From: an uncultured bacterium
Lineage (GTDB): Bacteria; Patescibacteria; JAEDAM01; Absconditabacterales; Absconditicoccaceae
NCBI GenBank assembly: GCA_903904545.1
Contig: CAIVDB010000030.1
Span: 1-28,594, forward strand
Reading direction: 5' to 3'
DNA length: 28,594 nt
Below the pieces are notes generated by a model, which ran no database searches, was not told the DNA's origin, and worked only from the letters and a program-made list of their open reading frames with translations. The position numbers and the translations under genes were made by a program. This document shows, piece after piece, positions 21,732-28,594 of this stretch; within the stretch, counting starts at the first letter, position 1; the number at the start of each line of letters is the position of its first letter.

Positions 21732-22778
21732 CTACAGAGTTGAGCGTTTGTTAAATAAACTTGCCCAATTCCTTGCATTTCTATTTTTCCAATTGCCCTT
21801 ATGATAGCTATTGCTAACTATCAGCGGCACTACAGTAGTGGCTTCAGCATACACCATTTGTTCATGCGTGGTATCTACCTTCCCCCATGAAGCAGCTTCT
21901 TTCAATGTACTCGAAGAGCAAGCTCCATCGCGCACATCTGCCACAGTAATCTGTACAACATATCTATGCATTTCCACATTTTCTAACTCAAAGGAAACTT
22001 CAGCGCAGACAACGGTATCTTGTACAAAATTTTTAGGAACACCTCCACCGACCATAAAAAGTCCGGTTCTCTTTGCCTGTATTTTGATTTCCGTAAGTTC
22101 CCGGAAATCTGAAGCAGAGTCTAAGGTAACATAAGGGTCTCCGTTCTTGATTTTTGCAATCTGGTGTTTCACTAAACCAAATCCAGCGCTGCAATCATTA
22201 AATGCAGGACAGAAGATAGGAACATTGTTTTCGTACGCCAATTGGATTAGCGATTCTTTTTTTGTACTGTTTTTGGACAGCCACTTTCCCATTTCCCATA
22301 TAAATTCACGGGAACTATAAGGACGTGGATCCAAACCGTTAGTAATTTCTGCAATAGCATGATCACATTCTTGCAATTCTTCTTCATCAATGTATGTGTC
22401 ATAGATCCGATCTATGTACATTTTACGAAGCTCATTATCATCCACAAAGGGGCTGCCTTTGTAATGTTTGAAGCCAAGGGCTTCGAAGAAGTCCATATCC
22501 ACTATGGAGGCTCCAGTAGCAACCACAAAGTCAACCATCCGGTACTTTATCATATCTGCATATACTTTCATGCAGCCTCCTGCGCTTGTGCTTCCTGCCA
22601 GTACCAGTCCGATACTACATTCTTCGTCATTTATCATCATCTCCAGGATGTCAGCAGCTCTTGCGGTATCTCTCGATGAAAATGACATATCACGGAATGC
22701 ATCAATAACAGAAATAGTGTTGATTGTAGTAATGTCGAAGTGTTTCACTTCTTCTTTCAATAATTGTTTTTTGTCCAT
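21732..22778 (-). CDS. Deoxyhypusine-synthase-like protein
   Basis: A 348-residue protein of the deoxyhypusine synthase family, NAD-dependent enzymes that transfer the butylamine part of spermidine. It shows LVLAGSTSAGGCMKVYADMI, VATGAS, PAFNDCSAGFG, FMVGGGVPKNF and EAASWGKVD, whose Lys 300 is the catalytic lysine that forms the imine intermediate in eukaryotic relatives. Bacteria lack eIF5A, so the acceptor may be a small amine (homospermidine-type synthesis); this is inferred. Its code use is unlike its neighbours: no TGA codon among about 20 Gly, and CGG three times for Arg (22101-22103, 22407-22409, 22539-22541). This suggests recent transfer from a standard-code organism. ATG 22778 is preferred; an upstream TTG at 22802 adds eight residues. 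Stop TAG. Confidence 0.92.
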   Translation of the reverse strand: MDKKQLLKEEVKHFDITTINTISVIDAFRDMSFSSRDTARAADILEMMINDEECSIGLVLAGSTSAGGCMKVYADMIKYRMVDFVVATGASIVDMDFFEALGFKHYKGSPFVDDNELRKMYIDRIYDTYIDEEELQECDHAIAEITNGLDPRPYSSREFIWEMGKWLSKNSTKKESLIQLAYENNVPIFCPAFNDCSAGFGLVKHQIAKIKNGDPYVTLDSASDFRELTEIKIQAKRTGLFMVGGGVPKNFVQDTVVCAEVSFELENVEMHRYVVQITVADVRDGACSSSTLKEAASWGKVDTTHEQMVYAEATTVVPLIVSNSYHKGNWKNRNARNWASLFNKRSTL

Positions 22779-22898
22779 AAGATATTTTTTTTTGTTTAAC
22801 AATGATTTTATTTATCTAATATTTATATATAAAAGATAGGAGAAGTCAATAAAATATTACAGTCCTGTATAGAGAAATAGAAAGATATCTATTATTTA

Positions 22899-23918
22899 TT
22901 AATTTTCATTCGAGTGATTATTGAATATAGCATATAATTTCTTCGGATTAATTTTACTGTGAATCATGCTCAGATAGCGAGATATTTCTTGTTTAGACTT
23001 TTTATCTCACTGCGCATTTTTCATCAAAAAGTCTAAGATTTGGTTGCTTTTCATCTTTTTGGGAAGACGGATATCTTTATCAAAAAATAAGGTATAATTG
23101 TTGTCTCCAAGAGAAAAAAGCATAGACTCGTTATTGATTGTCATCTCTATCTCTTGAGAGGCTTCCCCATCTAAGTTTGGTTTAAAACAAAGTTTTATGT
23201 TATTTGTTGCTCTCTGGGAAATCTCTTCAATAAATTCTTTCGCAGAACTAAAACTTGAGAAACTATAGTTCTCTTTATCTAAAGATAAATGTGATAAGAA
23301 AAGATTGTTTGGTAGTTGAGCAATAGTTTCCAATGGACTAATGATGGTATTGAGATCCGTATTTTCTCCAAAGACATCAGCAAGATATTTTGTACCATCA
23401 AAGTCAATCAAAAGAAAAGAATGAAGTGCGTCACTTTGGTATATAAATATCTTCTTTCTAAGTGGTAATCACTTTTTCTGAATAGTATCAAAGATCTGAT
23501 CAAGAACTAATGTCCGGTGATGACAACTTCCTCCTGTTATAATATCTTTATAAAAGAGTTTCCATTCTTTCCCATAAATAACATGGAGAATTTTCTTTCC
23601 AATTGGACTCTCATTATATTCGTCAAGAGGAATATTGGGAGCATTATTATAGAATTTTTTGATATGAACATCCTGAAACAAACAATTCAAAAATTTACAG
23701 ACATTATCAAAAGTCTCTTGTTGGGATTTCTTGCTTGCAGAAAGATTTCTCGTACAGGTACGAAGCGTACGTTCTACAATATGATTTATTTGTCCTACGA
23801 AATTTTCATCATCGTAATGCTGAGACAGTACGGTATTTACTTCTCAAAGTGTCTTTTTCTTGAATGTCTCTAGGCAAGCCGGATTGCATCTGTCTCCTAG
23901 TGAATGAGTCTTTTCCAT
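22899..23918 (-). CDS. NAT/transglutaminase-fold-like protein, putative Cys-His-Asp enzyme
   Basis: A 339-residue protein. The middle part reads TGGSCHH-CGG-TLVLD (Cys 132), then ALHSFLLIDFDG (His 166) and YLADVFGE (Asp 181). A Cys, then a His about 35 residues on and an Asp 15 after that, with GG before Cys and a hydrophobic strand after His, matches arylamine N-acetyltransferases and related transglutaminase-like proteins. The rest has no clear resemblance: an N-terminal Cys-rich helical region (RCNPACLETF) and a C-terminal beta-rich domain (about 215-320). TGA at 23007-23009 and 23844-23846 reads Gly. An acyl-transfer or protease role is possible; the family call rests on spacing only. Start ATG 23918, stop TAA. 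It lies 120 bp upstream of the deoxyhypusine-synthase-like gene, same strand. Confidence 0.7.
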
Positions 23919-23995
23919 ATAGTGATACGTAATGATAAATACCTATCAAGTATATACAAAAAAACGATTTTTAGCAAATATATACAGATGAAAAA

Positions 23996-24805
23996 TTATT
24001 TCATATCCTTCCTCAAAAGGTCATCCATTCCTCTAGGGACTTTGATGTGCCTCATAAATTCTTGAGAGCCCTTAGGTACTAAGATTCCCTTACTTGTGAC
24101 ATCATGGGTTTTCAGCAAATTTTCATAAAGAGAATCATCCGTGTTCGAATCATCTTTTAGAAATGAATCACTAAGTTTTTCATCATCAAAGAGCTCATTC
24201 ATATGAGGAAATAATCCTTGCTTTGGAACGGGTCATCTTGAGGGGTCATTACGATATTTTTTATTGATAATGGCAGCAAGAACTTTTTTTTCTTCCATTT
24301 CCGAAAGGTTTCCCTCATCTTCGATATCTATATCTTGATGGAGATTTATATACACAGGAGGAGGCAGAATCTCTTCACGGATGGGAGTAGTGGACTCCAC
24401 AAAGAGTGTTCAAATCTCTTCTTGTATTGTATGACACGTCTGTATCGCTTGAGGGACACAAAAATGCTGAGGACATTTGATAAGAAATGATCTTATATTT
24501 TTGAGATGTTTATTTTTTAAGGTAGTAGGAAGTGACTTGATATATGCGATCAGGGGTATCCATGGTTCGAAAATATCCAATAATACTTTATGAAAAGCAT
24601 AAAAACCAATCTCTTCACAATATTGTATTCGTCCAAGGACGAGTAATTCTGCTTTTTTTGTCTGTTCTTTGAGTTGCGCTGAATCTTGATTCCAATCAAG
24701 AATATTCATAAGCTCTGATTGAAAGAGATCTAAGGTTACAATAGTTGCTTGAGAGGAAATGCTATAAGTGAGAAGCTCTCTTTTTTTCTTTCGTTCATCT
24801 ACCAT
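23996..24805 (-). CDS. Hypothetical cytoplasmic protein
   Basis: A 269-residue protein without a family I know. The N-terminal half is helical with a basic start (MVDERKKKRELLTYSISSQ) and Trp/Cys-containing helices (EEIGFYAFHKVLLDIFEPWI). The second half is charged and probably disordered (EDEGNLSEMEEKKVLAAIIN), with an acidic stretch (DDEKLSDSFLKDDSNTDDSL) and a basic end (VPRGMDDLLRKDMK). No signal peptide or membrane segment. TGA codons at 24410-24412 and 24233-24235 read Gly. It starts 23 bp after the stop of the ligase-like membrane gene, so the two are probably co-transcribed. A partner role in envelope synthesis is suggested by position only. Confidence 0.75.
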
Positions 24806-24828
24806 ATATGTATACAAACACAATAAAG

Positions 24829-26193
24829 TTATTCATGATTTTTATTCAGCGACTTTAAGTATAAAGCATAGGTGATACCAAAGAGCGCCATAAAGGGATA
24901 GACAATCATTCTATCTACAAAGCTATGAAGAAATAGTCCTTCGATACTCAATCACAAAACACCTAGGGAGAAAGCAAATACCAAAACGCCATACTGTCTT
25001 GTCTTCTTTATGATCTTATGTTTCTCATTTTTTTCATCTCTATACGCTTTGTATCCTATCCAATGCAAAAATCGATACAAATACAATCGTCCTGCAAATC
25101 AAAGAATACCATATTCTAACCAGATTTGAAGATATTGATTCTCTGGATTGTAGGCTTCCTCTTCACTGAGATATTGAGAAGCAGGTCATGCAAATCATGC
25201 TCATTGTCACCAAAATGGTTTTTCTCAGATTTTTTGTATAGCATTGAGTGCTAGTCTAAAATGTCCCGTATTAGAAAATTCCCTACTAATAATCTGATCT
25301 CTACCGATATAAGTGACAGTCCCAAACAAAAGAAATAACGGCAAGAAGCTATATAAGGCTATCTTTCGGGACTTCCTATCCATTTGCATAAGGATGAGAA
25401 TGAAAATCTGGACGACCCAGGCAATCCAGGCCGCTCTAGAAAAGGTAGAAAGGAGTGAGATCCCATAGAGACTTCATCGAATGATTTTTTCTTGAGTAGA
25501 CTTCCCTTTGATACACAAGAGAAAAAATAATGGCCAGAAGGCAATAAGGAAAAATCACCAACTAATGGGCCTCTCAAAGAGAAATTGATTCCTCACATAT
25601 CCACTATTATATTGGGTATAATACACGGCTGGGGGAGCTATTCCTACGTCTCATTCATAGTTAGTATGGTCATACCCTGCAAATCTCATAAGATTTGGGG
25701 TCAGCCAAATACATCATCGTCGGATAATGCTTCAGACAAGAAGCGTTTTTATGGCAGTCGTATATCGCTTGGTAAGTTGCATTTCTCTAGTTCCAAAGAA
25801 GAGATAGCTTAGAACAAAAAAGAGAATGAAAATAAAAAATCCTATCATACTATATCTCAAGGACATAATAGTTATCGTAAGTCCAGATTGATTAATGAAA
25901 AGAGAAATAATTAGAGCTAGTCCCAAGGTGACTCAGAACATCAGAACGAATTGTTTGATGGGAAGGGTTTTTCGTCGTGCCTCTCGTATACGACGTTTGT
26001 AGAGTATCCGCGAAAGAAATCCAAGAAGGATAAGTAATATGACTTCTTTCCACATCCAAACAAGATTCCGAACACCTCCAGATTGAAAAAGTCTATACGT
26101 AACAAAGGTCTGCAAAAAAAACTGTAATAATAAACCAATAAGAAATATTTTGGTTATAAGTGTTCATCGTTTGATTACTCTATTTTCGTTCAT
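24829..26193 (-). CDS. O-antigen ligase / Wzy-like polytopic membrane protein
   Basis: The 454-residue protein has about ten to twelve membrane segments, with a large periplasmic-type loop after residue ~200 (YEGDVGIAPPAVYYTQYNSG). The motif EKPFWGQGAGFAGPAS, close to the family's conserved PxxGxGxG loop, and the following NPENQYLQIWLEYGIFGF support the O-antigen ligase/polymerase superfamily, which transfers or polymerises undecaprenyl-linked glycans. Many TGA codons read Gly, several in the GQGAGFAG loop. CGA (and one CGG) in membrane segments, e.g. FAG-CGA-LYLY-CGA-FLH, make sense as Trp and not as buried Arg. Start ATG 26193, stop TAA. It lies 51 bp after mraY on the same strand, which fits a glycan role in the envelope. 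Confidence 0.82.
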
Positions 26194-26244
26194 GATTCCG
26201 GATCTCTAAAAGATAAATATAGATATATAATACATTATTCAGGA

Positions 26245-27309
26245 TTACAAAAGCTTCCCATTAAATTGATAAAAGAGTGCAATGATAGTGATGGCAGCAA
26301 GGATTCATTGGATAAGCCAAGCTTTCATGACGATTGTTGTTTCTTCGATCCCCTTATGTTCGAAAAGATGATGAAGAGGAGAAATAACAAATAATTTTCT
26401 TTTGAGGTATTTTTTCCAAAAAATTTGCAGAAAGCTAGATCAGGTATCTATAATAAAGAGCCCGAACAATACAAGAAAAGGAATAAATATTCATGTTCTC
26501 ATATTGAGAATATATAGGAGCGAAGCAAGAAGGCCTCATAGGGCAAATGCACCACTATCTCCCATAAAAATCTTCGCGGGATGGATATTATAAAACATAA
26601 ACGCAACCAAACTAGCAATGACAATTCCTAAAGCTGTCGTAGCAATAAACGTACTATTGAAAAATGTAACTACCGCTAAGACAAACAAAACCAACATCAT
26701 CAGTCCTCCCGCAAGTCCATCCAACCCATCCGTGATATTGATGGCATTTACAATGGCAACAGTGATGAAAAAGGTAAGGATGGGATAAAAAATTCCGATA
26801 CTTACTTTGCCAGCGATCGGCCAAAGATTGATATAATCTATCCCGAGTCTACTATAAAACCATCGACTAATGCATCATGCGAAGAGGAACATCCCCAAAA
26901 GTTTGGCTTTCGCACTCAATCATTTTACCTTCCCATGTCATTTGATATTTAGAATATCATCAATGAGTCCAATCAGCCCCATTCCAAAAAACCCAAACAA
27001 AAGAATATATGTTTCCTGTCTTGCAAGGAGGGTATTATTTACAAATCCAAATTTTTGTAGGACAAAAGAAAGTCCAATCATCAAAAGCATTACAACCAAA
27101 AATATTCATCCACCCATGGTTGGTGTGCCTGCTTTATGGTGATGCATTTCACTAAAAATAGTTGATTTTTCACCTGTTACTGCATCTTCACGGATAGTTT
27201 TTCCAAGATGATACTTTTTCAATATCTTGATATACAAAGGATAAAGAATCCAGGAAATGAAAAAGGCAATAAGAGAGAAGATGATAATATTATTGAGCTT
27301 AACTAACAT
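26245..27309 (-). CDS. mraY: Phospho-N-acetylmuramoyl-pentapeptide transferase
   Basis: The 354-residue protein makes lipid I, the first membrane step of peptidoglycan synthesis, from UDP-MurNAc-pentapeptide and undecaprenyl phosphate. About ten membrane segments are seen. Signatures are GTPTMGG (about residues 61-67), GLIDDILN, NITDGLDGLAGG and FMGDSGAFALGG, and HHLFEHKG near the end, all with the expected acidic residues. Length is normal (about 360). TGA codons read Gly (for example 26533-26535 in ALGG). Start ATG 27309 (MLVKLNNIIIFS), stop TAA. The ligase-like gene follows after 51 bp, suggesting one transcript. The usual mur cluster neighbours are not present in this window. Confidence 0.96.
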
Positions 27310-27579
27310 GGTTATTATTAATGCTAAATGTTTAATGATGAGTGTTGAGTGATTGAGTTTTTTTTGAAAGAATTAGATATAAACAAATTCCTTTTACTTA
27401 AAACTTAACACTCAAAATTTAAAACAACTTTTTATACCCTTTTACCTCAAAAAGGCAATGCTAAATCCCTAATAATTGTCAAATGTATTTTTGACATAGC
27501 GGAAGTAGTGAAATAAGTATTGCTTTTTGGTGCGAGATAAATATATTGGAATAGGGTTTATCTTATAAATAAAATGATA
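27310..27579. other. Gap between divergent mraY and dprA
   Basis: No gene. It contains words AGTGTTGAGTGATTGAG (27342-27358) and TTAACACTCAAAATTTAAAAC (27403-27424), similar to the third insert of leuS (5375-5402). The right end holds a -10-like box before dprA. Confidence 0.65.
27564..27570 (+). promoter_or_regulatory. -10-like box before dprA
   Basis: TATAAAT ends nine bases before the ATG at 27580. No Shine-Dalgarno motif lies between them. The same arrangement occurs before ftsK and the acidic-protein gene. Confidence 0.4.
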
Positions 27580-28587
27580 ATGAGCCACGATCTTTGATTA
27601 CTCTATAGCCAAGATGCGTCTATGACCATTTCTTCTCGAAAACAAAAGGAACAGCAGGGGAAAATTGCTTTTGAAGAACATGATATCATAGAGTTGAAAC
27701 GTCGGACACAGGAGCATAGGGTCCATTGGACGATCAAAGGTGAAAGAGACTTCCCTGCTAAGGCACACCATATTATTTCATCTCCCCACATAGTATATTA
27801 TCTAGGAAACTTAGATCTTTTGCAGTTGCCTATCTTGGGTATAGTCGGTCCTAGAGAACATAGTGCTTATGCAACTCAAGTACTCCAGCAACTTTTTTCT
27901 CATACGAAAAATCGTTCTTTTGCAACGATATCAGGATGAGCGCCCGGAGTAGATCAACAATGTCATGCTCGCTCATTGAAAAATAATATTCCAACTATCG
28001 CAGTACTGGGCTGAGGGATTAGATGGTTTCTCCAGAGTACAGAAAGAGATTGGATGCAGAAAGTAGTAGACGCAGGAGGATTGATTCTTTCAGAATTTAA
28101 ACTCGACCAACAACCGCAGACTTATACCTATCCTCAGAGAAACCGCATTGTAGCTGGTCTTGCAGATGTTATCTTTTTGCCTGAAGCAGGGAAAAAATCT
28201 GGAAGTCTCATCACAGTAGAGTATGCTTTACAGATGCATAGGCCTGTCTACGGAGTTCCAAACTCGATATTCTCAGCTACTAGTGAGGGCATCAATGATT
28301 ATATTTTCCAGGGAAAGATTCATATGACTAAAAATTGTAAAGAATTTCTGGATCGTTATTTTCCTCAAGAACAAGCAAATCCAGTGTTCCCTATCCCAGA
28401 AAATCTCTCTCCACAAGAACAAGCAGTGGTAAGTTGTATACAAGACAAAGAGCTTTGTAGTTTGTCAGATATTATGACCACGAACAAAATTTCTGCCCAA
28501 GAAACGATGGCAATGCTTACGCTTTTAGAGATGAAACAGTATATTTACCAAGAAACACCTGGAGTATATAGGGCAGTGAATAACTAA
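27580..28587 (+). CDS. dprA: DNA-processing protein DprA (Smf)
   Basis: The 335-residue protein binds incoming single-stranded DNA and loads RecA during natural transformation. The Rossmann-like core shows ILGIVGPREHSAY, ATISGGAPGVDQQCHARSL (Gly TGA at 27937-27939), IAVLGGGI, ILSEF, TYPQRNRIVAGLAD and EAGKKSGSLITVEYAL, all in family order. The last ~60 residues form a winged-helix-like C-terminal domain (LCSLSDIMTTNKISAQETM). The N-terminal SAM-like part is short and contains LGLLYSQDASM. ATG 27580 (MSHDLGLLYSQ) is preferred; ATG 27574 is two codons longer. Stop TAA. It is divergent from mraY. Presence of DprA suggests DNA uptake or a general repair role, as is common in this group. Confidence 0.95.
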
Positions 28588-28594
28588 AAGTGAA

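Noticed and set aside
24839..25600. Minus-strand open frame at 25359-25577 in another frame
   Set aside because: It overlaps the ligase-like gene, whose frame shows the EKPFWGQGAGF loop and membrane segments.

Overview
The window most likely comes from a candidate-phyla-radiation bacterium of the Absconditabacteria/Gracilibacteria type (SR1/BD1-5 lineage). It is AT-rich, and almost every gene reads through only if TGA is a sense codon. TGA falls on invariant glycines (FtsK LLGKGDML, AsnRS VPGVGEIIGG, RRM RGFGFVEF, DprA SGGAPG, hydrolase GHSLG), so UGA = Gly and only TAA/TAG are stops. A second deviation is visible: CGA repeatedly sits where the family has tryptophan (LeuRS RQRYWGEP, FtsK W-x-x-EMERRY, AsnRS GWV and WYLDLRKYG, iron-ADH DWASHNIEH), while Arg is written AGA/AGG/CGT/CGC. 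All coding regions below are read with UGA = Gly; residues noted as 'CGA' are Arg in the standard code and probably Trp here.

Layout. 1-1329: 3' part of a serine recombinase whose frame runs antisense through a tRNA-Ser gene. 1440-7372, minus strand: a sigma-70 factor, a giant leucyl-tRNA synthetase, a flavoprotein and a lipoprotein. 7373-7718: gene-free, with a tandem repeat, a possible structured RNA and a promoter. 7719-11050, plus: ftsK and an iron alcohol dehydrogenase. 11112-13191, minus: polyprenyl diphosphate synthase, RNHCP protein and RRM protein, separated by a repeat- and hairpin-rich gap. 13648-17411: acidic disordered protein, CorA, secreted coiled-coil protein and an unknown protein. 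17649-21643, plus: asnS, an RBBP9-like hydrolase with a frame break, two small proteins, a HAD protein and a flavodoxin. 21732-27309, minus: deoxyhypusine-synthase-like protein, NAT/transglutaminase-like protein, unknown protein, O-antigen-ligase-like membrane protein and mraY. 27580-28587: dprA.

The contents are mainly housekeeping: translation (leuS, asnS, tRNA-Ser), transcription (sigma factor), cell division and DNA transport (ftsK, dprA), and envelope synthesis (mraY, ligase-like protein, polyprenyl synthase). The most remarkable gene is leuS, about 1219 residues instead of the usual 800-870. A complete Nudix domain and a complete RBBP9/YdeN-type serine hydrolase are inserted in frame at the end of its CP1 editing region, plus three short inserts resembling the degenerate repeats between genes. 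The deoxyhypusine-synthase-like gene stands out the other way: it has no TGA codon and uses CGG for Arg, suggesting recent acquisition from a standard-code donor.
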